From the NCBI RefSeq assembly GCF_002208095.1, contig NZ_CP017990.1, positions 4,402,001 to 4,466,000 of the forward strand: a stretch of 64,000 nucleotides of DNA. The letters run 5' to 3'. Of the stretch, positions 20,388-30,913 are shown piece after piece (position 1 is the first letter of the stretch; every line of letters starts with the position of its first letter). Both the position numbers and the translations under genes were made by a program. The stretch comes from Enterobacter cloacae complex sp. ECNIH7. Its GTDB lineage: Bacteria; Pseudomonadota; Gammaproteobacteria; Enterobacterales; Enterobacteriaceae. Under the pieces are notes generated by a model. The model was given only the letters and a program-made list of their open reading frames with translations, did no database searches and was not told where the DNA came from.

Positions 20388-23243
20388 TCACACTTGATTT
20401 GTTACGCACGGTTCCACCAGCCACTTCTGCCAGCTGGCCGTTACCTGAGCACGTTCATGAGCAAAACAGTCCAGCGCCACGTGCCCCGGCTGCTCCTGCA
20501 GCGCCAGGTGATGAAGCTCATCGCGAAGCGTCGTGTAGGCGCGGGTTAAAGCCTGCGCCTCCTGCTCGTCCATGATGTCATTTTGCGCCAGCAGCTCCAG
20601 AATGCGCACGTTATCGGACCAGCGCGTCAGCTTCGGCTTGTCGTGGGCGTGCAGCAGCACCAGATACTGGGTAATGAACTCAATATCGGTAATCCCGCCC
20701 TCGTCGGCTTTTATATCAAAGCGATCGCGGTGTTTATTGCCGAGATGCGCGCGCATTTTCTCACGCATTTCCCGCACTTCTGTTTGTAATGTGGCGCCCT
20801 CTCGCACCGTCGTCATAACGTCCTTACGGATGACGTCAAACTGCGTTTTGAGCTGCGGATCGCCATACACCACGCGAGCGCGCACCAGCGCCTGATGCTC
20901 CCACGTCCAGGCTTCATTCTTCTGGTAATCGGCGAAGGATTCCGTTGAGGTCACCAGCATGCCCGCCGCGCCGGACGGACGCAGACGGGCATCGACTTCA
21001 TACAAAATGCCCGACGAGGTGCGGGTGCTGAACAGGTGCATGATGCGCTGCGCCAGGCGCAGGTAGAACTGGCGCCCGTCAATTTCACGCTCGCCGTCGG
21101 TCATTACGTCAACCGGGCAGTCGTGCAGGAAGATTAAATCCAGATCGGAGCTATAGCCCAGCTCCCAGCCGCCAAGCTTGCCGTAACCCACCACGGCAAA
21201 CCCTCGTCCCTCACGTTCGGCCAGGTGTTTCGGCTGGCCGTAGCGGGCCACCATCTGCACCCACGCCTGTTGCACTACCGCGTCGATGATCGCCTCCGCG
21301 AGCCAGGTTAAGTGATCGCTCACTTTCATCACCGGCAGCGTTCCGGCAATGTCCGCCGCCGCCACGCGCAGCATCTGCGCCTGCTTAAACTGGCGCAGCG
21401 CCTCCAGCTGTTGCTCTTCGTCCTCTTCCGGCACGCGCAGCAGATACTGACGCAGCTCGTCCCGGTAGGCATCCGTCGCCGTTGGCTGATACAGCGTGTT
21501 CGGATCGAGCAGCTCATCCAGCAGCAGCGGGTAACGCGCCAGCTTGTTGGCCACCATCGGCGACGCGGCGCAGAGCGTAATCAGGTGTTTCAGCGCCCCC
21601 GGAAACTCGCTCAGGAGCTCCAGATAGGTGGTACGCGTGATAATCCCGCTCAGCAGCGGCATCATGCGCGACAGCGGCACCGGCGCGTCCGCCCGCGAGC
21701 AGACCTCGCTCAGCAGGTGCGGCATCAGATGATCCAGCACCTGACGGCCGCGCGGGCCGATGGCGCGTTTGTTCAGCTCAAGACGGAAATCAGCGATCAG
21801 CGCCACCACGCGATGGCGCGCGTCGTCGGTTAAGTGCGTCAGCACCGGCGTGGTGTCATCTTCCTGGAGCGCGTCCTGCCACAGCTCGCGCCAGTGCTCG
21901 GAAAGGGCATCATCCGGTGATTCACTTTCGTCATCACCGATCAGCTCGTTAAAGATGCGGCGCACGCCTGCCATATGGGCATCCAATCGTTCGGTTAACG
22001 CGGCCCAGTCGTCCACGCGCATGCCCCAGGCCAGGCGCGCCCGGTTAAGGTCATCGCCCGGCAGGGTCTGGGTCTGTTCGTCATTGATGCTTTGCAGCAG
22101 GTTTTCCAGACGGCGCAGGAAAAGATAGGCCTCGCGCAGGGTTTGCGCGTCGCCGTCCGGCAGCAGGTGCAGCTGCTCGATGGCGCTCAGCGTCGGCAGC
22201 AGCGAGCGGGACTGCAGGGACGGCTCACGGCCGCCGCGAATAAGCTGGAAGACCTGGACGATAAATTCAATTTCGCGGATGCCGCCCGCGCCGAGCTTGA
22301 TGTTGTCCTTCAGCCCGCGCCGGCGCACCTCACGGGCGATCATCCCTTTCATGTTACGCAGGGACTGGATCACGCTGAAGTCGATATAGCGACGGAATAC
22401 GAACGGGCGCAGCATGGCGCGCAGCTCGTTGGCGTAAGCGTCGTCGCTGTCGCCCATGATCCGCGCTTTAACCATCGCATAGCGCTCCCAGTCGCGCCCC
22501 TGCTCCTGGTAGTAATCCTCCAGCGCGGCAAAGCTCAGCACCAGCGGTCCGCTGTCGCCAAACGGGCGCAGGCGCATATCCACGCGGTAAACAAAACCGT
22601 CCTGCGTCGGCTGATCCAGCGCCTTAATCAGACGCTGGCCGAGGCGGGTAAAGAACTGGGCGTTGTCGAGCTCGCGACGGCCGCCGCGCGTGGAGCCGTT
22701 CTCGGGCCAGGCAAAAATCAGGTCGATGTCGGAGGAGAAGTTCAGCTCGCAGCCGCCCAGCTTGCCCATCCCCAGAATCAGCAGCGGCTGAGGAACCCCT
22801 TCCTCGCTGCACGGCGTGCCCCACTCTTTACAGCAGGCGGCGTAGAGCCAGTCGCGCGCGGCGACAATCAGCGTTTGCGCCAGCTCGCTTAGCTGCTGCA
22901 GCGTGCTCTCTTCGCTCACCAGCTCCAGCGCCTGAGCCCAGGCAATGCGCACCATCACCCGACGGCGGAACTGGCGCAGGACGCGCATCAGCGTCGCTTC
23001 ATCCGCAACGTCTTCGAGCGCGGTTTGCAGCCAGCCGGCATACTGCCGCCACTCGTCCGCCTGCGGCGGTGCGTTCTCAAGCTCCGCCAGCCAGTCCGGG
23101 TTGGCGGCGATACTTTCCTGCACAAAATCACTGAAGGCGAGCACGCTCTTCGCCTGCTCGCTTAACGATGACGCCGGTAATGACTCAGGCAAACGTTCGC
23201 AAACGGTCTGCCACTGCTGCTGTAACGGTGAAGAAAGCGGCAT
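20388..23243 (-). CDS. glnE: Bifunctional glutamine synthetase adenylyltransferase / deadenylase
   Basis: 951 residues (E. coli 946). Duplicated nucleotidyltransferase cores: [20 protein letters not shown] near residue 150 (deadenylase half) and [20 protein letters not shown] near residue 690 (adenylylase half), separated by a helical regulatory region. It adenylylates or deadenylylates GlnA in response to PII state and glutamine. Lies between ygiF and hldE as in E. coli. Confidence 0.97.
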   Translation of the reverse strand: MPLSSPLQQQWQTVCERLPESLPASSLSEQAKSVLAFSDFVQESIAANPDWLAELENAPPQADEWRQYAGWLQTALEDVADEATLMRVLRQFRRRVMVRIAWAQALELVSEESTLQQLSELAQTLIVAARDWLYAACCKEWGTPCSEEGVPQPLLILGMGKLGGCELNFSSDIDLIFAWPENGSTRGGRRELDNAQFFTRLGQRLIKALDQPTQDGFVYRVDMRLRPFGDSGPLVLSFAALEDYYQEQGRDWERYAMVKARIMGDSDDAYANELRAMLRPFVFRRYIDFSVIQSLRNMKGMIAREVRRRGLKDNIKLGAGGIREIEFIVQVFQLIRGGREPSLQSRSLLPTLSAIEQLHLLPDGDAQTLREAYLFLRRLENLLQSINDEQTQTLPGDDLNRARLAWGMRVDDWAALTERLDAHMAGVRRIFNELIGDDESESPDDALSEHWRELWQDALQEDDTTPVLTHLTDDARHRVVALIADFRLELNKRAIGPRGRQVLDHLMPHLLSEVCSRADAPVPLSRMMPLLSGIITRTTYLELLSEFPGALKHLITLCAASPMVANKLARYPLLLDELLDPNTLYQPTATDAYRDELRQYLLRVPEEDEEQQLEALRQFKQAQMLRVAAADIAGTLPVMKVSDHLTWLAEAIIDAVVQQAWVQMVARYGQPKHLAEREGRGFAVVGYGKLGGWELGYSSDLDLIFLHDCPVDVMTDGEREIDGRQFYLRLAQRIMHLFSTRTSSGILYEVDARLRPSGAAGMLVTSTESFADYQKNEAWTWEHQALVRARVVYGDPQLKTQFDVIRKDVMTTVREGATLQTEVREMREKMRAHLGNKHRDRFDIKADEGGITDIEFITQYLVLLHAHDKPKLTRWSDNVRILELLAQNDIMDEQEAQALTRAYTTLRDELHHLALQEQPGHVALDCFAHERAQVTASWQKWLVEPCVTNQV

Positions 23244-23264
23244 TATAGGGGTTCCTTGCCAGAG

Positions 23265-24566
23265 TTAACGTTTTCCGCTGTGCAGCCAGAACGGCTCCTG
23301 CGAAATGGCCTCGTTACGGAAATGCTCAATCTCAATATGCTGGCGGGTCTCAATGGCATGCTTCAGCCCCTGCCAGTTTTCCAGCCAGGCCTGGGTTTTA
23401 ACGCCGTCATAAGCGCCGGAAAGCAGCAGCATGCTGTCGATGTTGCGCGACAGACGAGGAAGCTGATCGCCATACCGATCGCCGAGCGGATACGCAAAGG
23501 TGCTCTTCAGCTCGGCGGCATGACGGGAAAGATGAATATCCGCGAAACGCTTAAAGTTTTCCGCGATTTTGGTCTCGGCTTTCGCATCCAGGAAGGCGCG
23601 CCAGCCGCGCGTCACCAGAAACTCGGTCAGCGCCAGTTTTGCCGTCGCGGCTTGCGGGCTGTAGATTGCCGTTTGCGCCGATACGTCGGAGAGCATCAGC
23701 GTTTCGGTTTGCGTCAGCAGGTCACGTAAGTGAGCGCTCGCTTTGCGAGGAACAATACCGCCGAACAGCGTCAGGGTATGGCGCACCAGGGCAATCGCCG
23801 CCAGCACGTGGGATTTCGCGTTTTTCACATTTCGCACCCACAGCTCTTCATGGTATTGCCACTGAGAAAGCGCCAGCTCCAGCGCGGCTTCCAGACCCTG
23901 TTCAACGCTGGCTTTCGGCGCAACGTGCAAAATGGTCGTCTCTCTCAGCACGCGCGGCGCATTTCCGGCGGCCAGATGGTAACCCCGCGCGGCTTTACTC
24001 AGGCTTCCCTGACGCAGTCCGGACTGGTTCACCAGCCTGCGCGCCAGCTTCAGCACGTCATTTGCGTCCCCTTCCAGCAGCTCAAGCTCGAGTTCGCAAA
24101 TCGGCTCCTGGAACTCACCCGCCTTCACGTCCCCCAGATCGAGGGCGATTTCGATGCGGCTTTTGCCTTCCGTCACCAGCCATTTCTCGCGCCAGAAATC
24201 GGTGCTGAACAGCGGCTGCACCTGTTCCGCCAGCGTGGAAGGCAGCTCGCCATCCGGCCAGACTTCCGCCGGGAAACGTTCCAGCTCAAGTTCCGGCTTG
24301 CTGATGTCGATATTGTATTCCGGGCGCTGATGCAAACCGCCGACCACGCGGCCGGCAATTTTCATCGTCATCTCGTAGCGCCCGCTAGCGCCGCGGATGC
24401 GCAGCCCCATATCATGGCGGCGCAGCCAGCTGTCTGGCGTTTCATAATAGATATTAAGCAGTTGTACCGGTGCATGGTGTTCGCCGGAAAGCGTATGCAG
24501 ATGCTGGCGGAGTGCGTCAACGCTGTCTTTTTCGACGATAAACTTTAATTCGATTTCTTGTGCCAT
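23265..24566 (-). CDS. ygiF: Inorganic triphosphatase YgiF
   Basis: 433 residues. N-terminal CYTH domain with the ExExK-type start AQEIELKFIVEK and the acidic/basic tunnel residues (LRIRGASGRYEMTMK). A C-terminal CHAD domain follows from about residue 220 (EELWVRNVKNAKSHVLAAI and the His/Arg-rich helices after it). The E. coli protein hydrolyses inorganic triphosphate. Located 21 bases upstream of glnE, probably in the same operon. Confidence 0.94.
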   Translation of the reverse strand: MAQEIELKFIVEKDSVDALRQHLHTLSGEHHAPVQLLNIYYETPDSWLRRHDMGLRIRGASGRYEMTMKIAGRVVGGLHQRPEYNIDISKPELELERFPAEVWPDGELPSTLAEQVQPLFSTDFWREKWLVTEGKSRIEIALDLGDVKAGEFQEPICELELELLEGDANDVLKLARRLVNQSGLRQGSLSKAARGYHLAAGNAPRVLRETTILHVAPKASVEQGLEAALELALSQWQYHEELWVRNVKNAKSHVLAAIALVRHTLTLFGGIVPRKASAHLRDLLTQTETLMLSDVSAQTAIYSPQAATAKLALTEFLVTRGWRAFLDAKAETKIAENFKRFADIHLSRHAAELKSTFAYPLGDRYGDQLPRLSRNIDSMLLLSGAYDGVKTQAWLENWQGLKHAIETRQHIEIEHFRNEAISQEPFWLHSGKR

Positions 24567-24795
24567 AGCCTTGTACTTTTGCGGGCGTCACAGACGCGTC
24601 AATGAGGGCGAACTTCCTCGCCATTTGTTTGTCAGTACATAGTATTTTGCGCCAAATTGCCATGCAATGAGCAATTTGTCGGGCGTAAATGTATAGAGTC
24701 GTGACACAGATGATTCTGATTGCTGACGAATGCTTTGCGTAGAGACACTGTTGCCACTACTATCGTTCCACTATTTATGAAAATAACGACTAATG

Positions 24796-25416
24796 ATGCT
24801 TAAATTACGCCTGATTGGACTTACTTTACTCGCTTTTAGCGCCGCAACCGCAGTGCACGCTGAAGAGAAGCGTTACGTTTCTGACGAACTGAACACCTGG
24901 GTACGCAGTGGCCCCGGAGATAATTATCGCCTCGTGGGCACGGTGAATGCCGGCGAGGAAGTCACCCTGTTACAGACCAACGCGGACACCAACTATGGCC
25001 AGGTTCGCGACAGTACCGGCCGTACGTCCTGGATCCCGCTGAAAGAGCTGAGCACCGTGCCAAGCCTGCGCACGCGCGTTCCCGATCTGGAAAACCAGGT
25101 GAAGACCCTGACCGATAAGCTGAACAACATCGACGGCACCTGGAACCAGCGCACCGCTGAAATGCAGCAGAAAGTGGCGCAAAGCGACGGTGTGATTAAC
25201 GGTCTGAAAGAAGAGAACCAGAAACTGAAAAACGAGCTGATTGTCGCGCAGAAGAAGGTGAATGCCGCCAATCTGCAGCTCGACGACAAACAGCGCACCA
25301 TCATCATGCAGTGGTTCATGTATGGCGGCGGCGTGCTGGGCGTGGGTCTGGTACTGGGTCTGGTGTTGCCGCATCTGATCCCAAGCCGCAAGCGTAAAGA
25401 CCGCTGGATGAACTAA
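24796..25416 (+). CDS. ygiM: SH3-domain protein YgiM
   Basis: 206 residues from the second of two ATGs (24793/24796), matching the E. coli length. Signal peptide (MLKLRLIGLTLLAFSAATAVHA), then a bacterial SH3 domain (YVSDELNTWVRSGPGDNYRL), a coiled-coil region ~90-165 (QVKTLTDKLNNIDGTWNQR) and a C-terminal membrane anchor (MYGGGVLGVGLVLGLVLPHL) with a basic tail. Probable periplasmic, inner-membrane-anchored protein; function unclear. Precedes cca, as in E. coli. Confidence 0.92.
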   Translation: MLKLRLIGLTLLAFSAATAVHAEEKRYVSDELNTWVRSGPGDNYRLVGTVNAGEEVTLLQTNADTNYGQVRDSTGRTSWIPLKELSTVPSLRTRVPDLENQVKTLTDKLNNIDGTWNQRTAEMQQKVAQSDGVINGLKEENQKLKNELIVAQKKVNAANLQLDDKQRTIIMQWFMYGGGVLGVGLVLGLVLPHLIPSRKRKDRWMN

Positions 25417-25476
25417 TTCGTCTTCTCTGCCAGACTTACGTATCATTCTGGAAAAGAGAAAACGGGAGAGTTGGGC

Positions 25477-26718
25477 GTGAAGAGTTATCTTGTCGGTGGT
25501 GCGGTACGTGATGCGTTGTTAGGTCTGCCGGTCAAAGATAAAGACTGGGTGGTGGTTGGCGCCACCCCTGAAGAGATGCTCGACGCGGGCTACCAGCAGG
25601 TAGGCCGCGATTTTCCCGTGTTCCTGCACCCGAAAAGCCGTGAAGAGTATGCCCTGGCGCGTACCGAGCGGAAATCGGGCTCGGGCTATACGGGCTTCAC
25701 CTGCTATGCCGCGCCGGACGTCACGCTGGAGCAAGATCTCCTGCGCCGCGATCTCACCATCAACGCGCTGGCGCAGGGCGAGGATGGGCAGATTGTTGAC
25801 GCCTATGGCGGTCAGGACGATCTGCGCAACCGCCTTTTGCGTCACGTCTCCCCGGCGTTTTCAGAAGATCCGCTCCGCGTGCTCCGCGTGGCGCGCTTTG
25901 CCGCGCGTTACGCCCATCTCAGTTTCCGTATTGCCGATGAGACAATGGCGCTGATGACCGCCATGACCGAGGCGGGCGAGCTTGAACATCTGACGCCAGA
26001 GCGCGTCTGGAAAGAGACGGAAAATGCCCTCACCACGCGCAACCCGCAGGTCTTTTTCCAGGTCCTGCGCGACTGCGGCGCGCTGAAGGTGCTGTTCCCG
26101 GAAATAGACGCGCTGTTCGGCGTGCCTGCTCCGGCAAAATGGCACCCGGAAATTGATACCGGCGTGCACACGTTGATGACTCTGAGCATGGCCGCCATGC
26201 TCAGCCCTGACGTGGACGTGCGCTTTTCCACCCTGTGCCACGATCTCGGCAAAGGCCTAACGCCAAAAGAATTCTGGCCTCGCCACCACGGGCACGGCCC
26301 GGCAGGGGTGAAGCTGGTCGAGGGGCTGTGCCAGCGTCTGCGCGTGCCGAACGAGATCCGCGATCTGGCGAAACTGGTGGCCGAGTTCCACGATCTGATC
26401 CACACCTTCCCGATCCTGAAGCCGGCTACCATCGTTAAGCTTTTCGATAATATCGACGCCTGGCGCAAACCCCAGCGCGTAGAGCAAATCGCGCTCACCA
26501 GCGAAGCTGACGTGCGCGGTCGTACCGGTTTTGAAGCGTGCGATTACCCGCAGGGACGTTTACTGCGCAAAGCCTGGGACGTTGCGAAAGCGGTGCCCAC
26601 GAAGGACGTTGTCGAAGCAGGATTCAAAGGACCGGAAATTCGCGAAGAGCTCACGAAACGGCGAATTCAGGCGGTGTCGGACTGGAAGGAAAAGCATTGC
26701 CCTCAGCCGAAAGACTGA
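25477..26718 (+). CDS. cca: Multifunctional CCA-adding enzyme
   Basis: 413 residues. GTG 25477 is preferred: GGGAG ends 8 bases upstream, whereas a TTG at 25471 is too close. The nucleotidyltransferase head carries [15 protein letters not shown] and [19 protein letters not shown] follows. A C-terminal HD domain ([14 protein letters not shown]) gives phosphatase/phosphodiesterase activity. It adds or repairs the 3' CCA of tRNA. Confidence 0.96.
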   Translation: MKSYLVGGAVRDALLGLPVKDKDWVVVGATPEEMLDAGYQQVGRDFPVFLHPKSREEYALARTERKSGSGYTGFTCYAAPDVTLEQDLLRRDLTINALAQGEDGQIVDAYGGQDDLRNRLLRHVSPAFSEDPLRVLRVARFAARYAHLSFRIADETMALMTAMTEAGELEHLTPERVWKETENALTTRNPQVFFQVLRDCGALKVLFPEIDALFGVPAPAKWHPEIDTGVHTLMTLSMAAMLSPDVDVRFSTLCHDLGKGLTPKEFWPRHHGHGPAGVKLVEGLCQRLRVPNEIRDLAKLVAEFHDLIHTFPILKPATIVKLFDNIDAWRKPQRVEQIALTSEADVRGRTGFEACDYPQGRLLRKAWDVAKAVPTKDVVEAGFKGPEIREELTKRRIQAVSDWKEKHCPQPKD

Positions 26719-26728
26719 GGGCCATCGG

Positions 26729-27550
26729 TCAGAAGAAGACCACGTACACCGCAGCCGCCACGATAAAGCGATAGATCGCGAACGGAATAAACGAGATACG
26801 CTTAATCAGTTGCAGGAAGGTTTTAATGGCAATCAGCGCCACGATAAAGGCGGTGATGAAGCCAACGGCGAACATCGGAATGTCGCCCGTGGTAAGGAAA
26901 CCAATGCTTTTATAGAGGTCAAGCGCGGTGGCGCCCATCATCATCGGCACCGCCAGCAGGAACGAGAACTCTGACGCGGCGTAACGGCTTACGCCCATCA
27001 GCATCCCGCCGGAGATGGTAGCGCCTGAACGCGAGAAGCCCGGCCACAGCGCCAGACACTGGAAGCAACCAATGATAAACGCCTGACGATACGTCATGTC
27101 GTCCAGGCCTTCCGCGCGCGGCGTTTTTGGCTTCAGCACTTCCGCGGCGATCAGCAGTAAGCCCCCCACCACCAGCGCGTACATTACGTTAATCGGGTTA
27201 AACAGAGATTTGATGACGTCGTGGAACACCAGGCCCAGCACCACCGCAGGGATCATCCCGAGCAGAATATGGATCAGTGACAGACGACCTTTACCGGCCC
27301 CCTCGTGCTGAGGCGGACGACCAAAATGGATGCCGATCAGGCCAAACAGGCGACGCCAGAACATCACGACCACCGCCAGAATGGACCCCAGCTGGATCAC
27401 CACTTCAAACGTTTTTGCGGTATCGCCTTCAAAGCCCAGCAGATGGCCAACGATAATCATATGGCCCGTACTGGAGACCGGCAAAAACTCCGTCAATCCT
27501 TCGACCACACCCAGTATTGCCGCCACCAGCAGCGAGTGCATATCGCTCAT
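26729..27550 (-). CDS. uppP: Undecaprenyl-diphosphatase
   Basis: 273 residues, eight hydrophobic segments. Catalytic motifs: [17 protein letters not shown] (~residue 17) and [14 protein letters not shown] (~residue 170). It recycles undecaprenyl diphosphate to the lipid carrier used in peptidoglycan and O-antigen synthesis, and confers bacitracin resistance. Convergent with cca; the hairpin GCCCTCAG-CCGAAAGA-CTGAGGGC at 26699-26722 sits at the cca stop. Confidence 0.97.
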   Translation of the reverse strand: MSDMHSLLVAAILGVVEGLTEFLPVSSTGHMIIVGHLLGFEGDTAKTFEVVIQLGSILAVVVMFWRRLFGLIGIHFGRPPQHEGAGKGRLSLIHILLGMIPAVVLGLVFHDVIKSLFNPINVMYALVVGGLLLIAAEVLKPKTPRAEGLDDMTYRQAFIIGCFQCLALWPGFSRSGATISGGMLMGVSRYAASEFSFLLAVPMMMGATALDLYKSIGFLTTGDIPMFAVGFITAFIVALIAIKTFLQLIKRISFIPFAIYRFIVAAAVYVVFF

Positions 27551-27655
27551 CTATAAACCCCTAAAAAGATATAAAAAAACGGTGCCCCATACGGACAACC
27601 GATAAGATACAGTCTTGAGACCGGTATAACCTAAAATGGTTTAGCAATTATGACG

Positions 27656-28024
27656 TTAAATCTTGCCTTTCAGATTTGTGCCACGCTCAATAATGACGCC
27701 AACATTGGCGGCGCGCGCCACCGCGCCCGGCTTGCTCAGCTTGATGCGCACCCACGGTGACTTAAATTTTTTCAGCAATAATTCTGCGACTTCTTCCGCC
27801 ACCCGTTCGACAAGCGCAAAACGCTGCCCTTCAACGTGGGCGATGACCGTTTCACTGATATCGGCATAGCTCAGACAGTCGTTCACGTCATCGCTTTTTG
27901 CCGATTTGCGGTTATCCCACCCCATTTCGATATCGAACACCAGTTTCTGCTCGATGGTCTGTTCCCAGTCGTAAACACCAATTGTGGTGATTACCGAAAG
28001 TTGCTCTATAAATACAATATCCAT
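27656..28024 (-). CDS. folB: Dihydroneopterin aldolase
   Basis: 122 residues from ATG 28024 (a preceding ATG at 28027 would add one Met). DHNA motifs: [17 protein letters not shown], the acid/base region [10 protein letters not shown] and the C-terminal [17 protein letters not shown]. It cleaves dihydroneopterin to 6-hydroxymethyl-dihydropterin in folate synthesis. Divergent from plsY. Confidence 0.96.
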   Translation of the reverse strand: MDIVFIEQLSVITTIGVYDWEQTIEQKLVFDIEMGWDNRKSAKSDDVNDCLSYADISETVIAHVEGQRFALVERVAEEVAELLLKKFKSPWVRIKLSKPGAVARAANVGVIIERGTNLKGKI

Positions 28025-28131
28025 CACGACCTGCCTGCTTTTTGGCTAAACCGGATACCACTTCCGGCGAATTATGCGTATTATCCACAGATGCTGAGAA
28101 TACAGATACATTTTCAAAACGGAACAGCGTT

Positions 28132-28752
28132 ATGAGTGCAATCGCGCCTGGAATGATCCTCCTCGCCTATCTTTGCGGCTCAATCTCCAGCGCCATTCTG
28201 GTCTGCCGCATTGCAGGGTTACCTGACCCGCGTGAAAATGGTTCCGGGAATCCGGGGGCGACCAACGTACTACGAATTGGCGGCAAGGGAGCAGCCGTAG
28301 CGGTTTTGATTTTTGATGTTCTGAAAGGGATGCTGCCCGTCTGGGGCGCCTATGCGCTGGGCGTTACGCCTTTCTGGCTCGGGCTCATTGCGATTGCGGC
28401 CTGCGTTGGCCACATCTGGCCCGTATTCTTCGGCTTTAAAGGCGGTAAAGGCGTTGCGACCGCCTTTGGTGCCATTGCACCTATCGGCTGGGATCTCACC
28501 GGCGTAATGGCCGGGACCTGGCTGCTCACCATTCTTCTGAGCGGCTATTCGTCGCTGGGCGCAATCGTCAGCGCGCTGATCGCCCCGTTCTATGTCTGGT
28601 GGTTCAAACCCCAGTTCACCTTCCCGGTGTCGATGCTCTCCTGTCTTATCCTGCTGCGCCATCACGACAATATTCAGCGCCTGTGGCGTCGTCAGGAGAC
28701 CAAAATCTGGACGAAGCTCAAGAGAAAGAAAAAAGACGCTCCAAAGGGTTAG
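28132..28752 (+). CDS. plsY: Glycerol-3-phosphate acyltransferase PlsY
   Basis: 206 residues from ATG 28132 (E. coli 205); the longer frame to 28042 is not homologous. Five hydrophobic segments. Cytoplasmic active-site loops: [29 protein letters not shown] and [13 protein letters not shown]. It transfers the acyl group from acyl-phosphate to glycerol-3-phosphate in phospholipid synthesis. Divergent from folB. Confidence 0.96.
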   Translation: MSAIAPGMILLAYLCGSISSAILVCRIAGLPDPRENGSGNPGATNVLRIGGKGAAVAVLIFDVLKGMLPVWGAYALGVTPFWLGLIAIAACVGHIWPVFFGFKGGKGVATAFGAIAPIGWDLTGVMAGTWLLTILLSGYSSLGAIVSALIAPFYVWWFKPQFTFPVSMLSCLILLRHHDNIQRLWRRQETKIWTKLKRKKKDAPKG

Positions 28753-28836
28753 TTATGCCTTATAGCCAAATGTGATTTTGGTCACCTTCTGCCTGTGGTA
28801 ACTGTTAGGGACACAACACAACCACATAAGAAGAAA

Positions 28837-30303
28837 ATGGCTGAAATCACAGAATCAACTCCCCTTTCAACGGCAGGTATTCCCCCTGATGGCGACATCC
28901 AGTGGGTGCGCAGCGCTTCGGATGTATCACGCCTCGTTAATGACGGTTCTCAGGGCCGGACAAACGCCCGTATCGTGGTCGGTATCGCTTTGGGCGGCAT
29001 TTTCCTCGATGCCTACGATCTGGGCGCGCTGGCGTTCGGCATTAAAGACATCACCCGCGAATTTAGCCTGACGCCCGCTGGTACCGGTATGGTGGCCTCG
29101 GCGATTACCTTTGGTGCCATTGTCGGGGCGCTGCTTGGCGGCTATCTCACGGATAAAATCGGGCGCTACCGCGTTTTTATGGCTGATATGGTGTTCTTCG
29201 TGGTGGCAGCGATCGCCTGTGCGCTGGCCCCGAACGAATATGTGCTCGCGGGCGCCCGCTTTGTGATGGGGCTGGGGGTTGGGATCGACCTTCCCGTGGC
29301 GATGGCGTTTTTAAGCGAGTTCGCCAGGCTAAAAGGGCCCGGAAATAAGGCTTCCAGCGTCGCGATGTGGTGCCCCACCTGGTATGCCGCCATCAGCATC
29401 TCCTACCTGCTGGTGCTTTTCTTCTACGCCGTGCTGCCGGAGAGCCACAGCGACTGGCTGTGGCGTTTGATTCTCGGCTTTGGCGCGGTGCCCGCGCTGG
29501 TGATTATCGCCATCCGCAGCCGCTATATGAGCGAATCTCCGGTCTGGGCGGCTAATCAGGGCAACCTGAAAGAGGCGGCGTCGATTTTACGCCAGTCGTA
29601 TAACATCAATGCCCACGTGCCGCAGGACGCGCTCGGCCAGCCCGCACCCGTCGTGAATAAAGCGAAATGGTCAAACTATCTGAACCTGTTCCGCGGCGTC
29701 TACTTACGCCGCACGACGCTCGCCACGCTGCTTTCCGTCGTCTCGTCGTTTGCCTATAACGCCGTGGCGTTTGGCCTGCCGGTGATCATCTCCAGCTTCT
29801 TTGTCCAGTCGATGCTCACCACCATTCTCATTTCTCTGGCGCTTAACCTGCTGTTTGCCTTCGTCGGCGGACTGCTGGCGGTACGCTACGTGCCGCGCTT
29901 CGGCGCCTGGCGGATGTCGCTGGCGGGTTATGCCTGCCAGCTTGTCGCATTGCTTGGCCTGGCGCTGATTGGCAGACCAGACGGTGCCTCTGAAGGGGTG
30001 CTCGCCGTGGCGATGCTGGCGCTATTCCTGTTCGGTCAGGGCTTCGGCCCGGGCGCGCATACCATGACGTTTGCCTCGCTGAGCTACCCAACCTCGCTGC
30101 GCGGCGTGGGCGTGGGCCTCAACCAGACGCTGATGCGCAGCAGCTCGACGCTGTCGCTGTTTCTGTTCCCGCTGCTGGTCGCCTCGCTGGATACCGCCGT
30201 GTTCTGGGTGATTGCGCTGGCGCCGTTTATCGGCCTGGCGTCGCTGCTGGCAATCCGCTGGGAGCCGTCGGGGTATGATGTGGATGCAGAGGACTACCGG
30301 TAA
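28837..30303 (+). CDS. MFS transporter (metabolite:proton symporter type)
   Basis: 488 residues from ATG 28837, preceded by TAAGAAGAA. About 12 hydrophobic segments. The loop between TM2 and TM3 has the MFS signature GGYLTDKIGRYRVFM, the first TM holds GGIFLDAYDLGALAFGI, and TM4-5 contain RFVMGLGVGIDLPVAMAFL. The D-R/K-x-G-R pattern and long central loop resemble sugar/aromatic-acid porters. The substrate cannot be deduced. It stands alone between plsY and a MarR gene, a place occupied by other genes in E. coli. Confidence 0.85.
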   Translation: MAEITESTPLSTAGIPPDGDIQWVRSASDVSRLVNDGSQGRTNARIVVGIALGGIFLDAYDLGALAFGIKDITREFSLTPAGTGMVASAITFGAIVGALLGGYLTDKIGRYRVFMADMVFFVVAAIACALAPNEYVLAGARFVMGLGVGIDLPVAMAFLSEFARLKGPGNKASSVAMWCPTWYAAISISYLLVLFFYAVLPESHSDWLWRLILGFGAVPALVIIAIRSRYMSESPVWAANQGNLKEAASILRQSYNINAHVPQDALGQPAPVVNKAKWSNYLNLFRGVYLRRTTLATLLSVVSSFAYNAVAFGLPVIISSFFVQSMLTTILISLALNLLFAFVGGLLAVRYVPRFGAWRMSLAGYACQLVALLGLALIGRPDGASEGVLAVAMLALFLFGQGFGPGAHTMTFASLSYPTSLRGVGVGLNQTLMRSSSTLSLFLFPLLVASLDTAVFWVIALAPFIGLASLLAIRWEPSGYDVDAEDYR

Positions 30304-30313
30304 CGACACATTA

Positions 30314-30338
30314 CTTCGGTGGGTTCAACCCACCGAAG
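30314..30338. terminator. Terminator hairpin between the MFS gene and the MarR gene
   Basis: CTTCGGTGGGTT-C-AACCCACCGAAG, a perfect 12-bp inverted repeat between convergent genes. The T-run is short (GGTTATT), so efficiency is uncertain. Confidence 0.65.
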
Positions 30339-30343
30339 GGTTA

Positions 30344-30766
30344 TTACAAATCGTCGAGCAGCGTTCGGGAGAGTTTTTTTAGCGTCTCAAGCTCATCGTC
30401 ATTCATCCGCATGCTGCAGCGAATCTGATCCGGCAATGCCATCACCCGTTTCTTCAGGTCTTTGGCCTTGTCGGTCAGTACAACATTTTTCATCCTTTCA
30501 TCACCCACAACCGCGATACGGTTGAGGAATCCTTTTGCCTCAAGCTTTTGTACAAGCGGGGTCAATGTGCCCGAATCAAAAAACGTCTTATCGCTGAGAT
30601 CGCGAAGTGGGATGTTGTCTTTCTCATAAAGCGCCATCAAAACAACGAATTGCGGATAGGTCAGATCCATCTCTTGCAGTAAGGGGCGATACTGGCGAAC
30701 AAACGCGTTGGTGACCGAGTACAGCGAGAAGCAAAGTAAATCGTCTAGCGTTTTGTTTTCTTTCAT
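30344..30766 (-). CDS. MarR-family regulator of the OhrR type
   Basis: 140 residues. The winged helix matches OhrR/MgrA: LTYPQFVVLMALYEKDNIPL, then the recognition region DSGTLTPLVQKLEAKGF and the wing RIAVVGDERMKNVVLT. The N-terminal DDLLCFSLYS keeps the cysteine (~residue 12) that OhrR proteins use to sense organic peroxides, so redox control is likely. Divergent from an exported hydrolase, with two palindromes in the 147-base gap. The target is inferred to be that hydrolase and itself. Confidence 0.87.
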   Translation of the reverse strand: MKENKTLDDLLCFSLYSVTNAFVRQYRPLLQEMDLTYPQFVVLMALYEKDNIPLRDLSDKTFFDSGTLTPLVQKLEAKGFLNRIAVVGDERMKNVVLTDKAKDLKKRVMALPDQIRCSMRMNDDELETLKKLSRTLLDDL

Positions 30767-30852
30767 TTTTCTATCAACTCCAAATCGGTTGCCTAAAAAA
30801 ATTATAAATAATGTTTGACTAAAAGTATCTTGCGCGCAAGTATTACACCAAC

Positions 30853-30876
30853 AACTAAGTAGCGCACTATTTAGTT
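30853..30876. promoter_or_regulatory. Imperfect 24-bp palindrome, candidate MarR operator
   Basis: AACTAAGTAGCGCACTATTTAGTT: 6-bp perfect outer arms (AACTAA/TTAGTT) with TAG/CTA and GC inner pairs. It lies 37 bases before the hydrolase ATG. A second perfect palindrome, CTTGCGCGCAAG, is at 30829-30840. Either could be the operator of the divergent MarR protein. Confidence 0.55.
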
Positions 30877-30913
30877 ATCTCATCCAATCAAATACGCTTA
30901 AAGAGGCACTACC

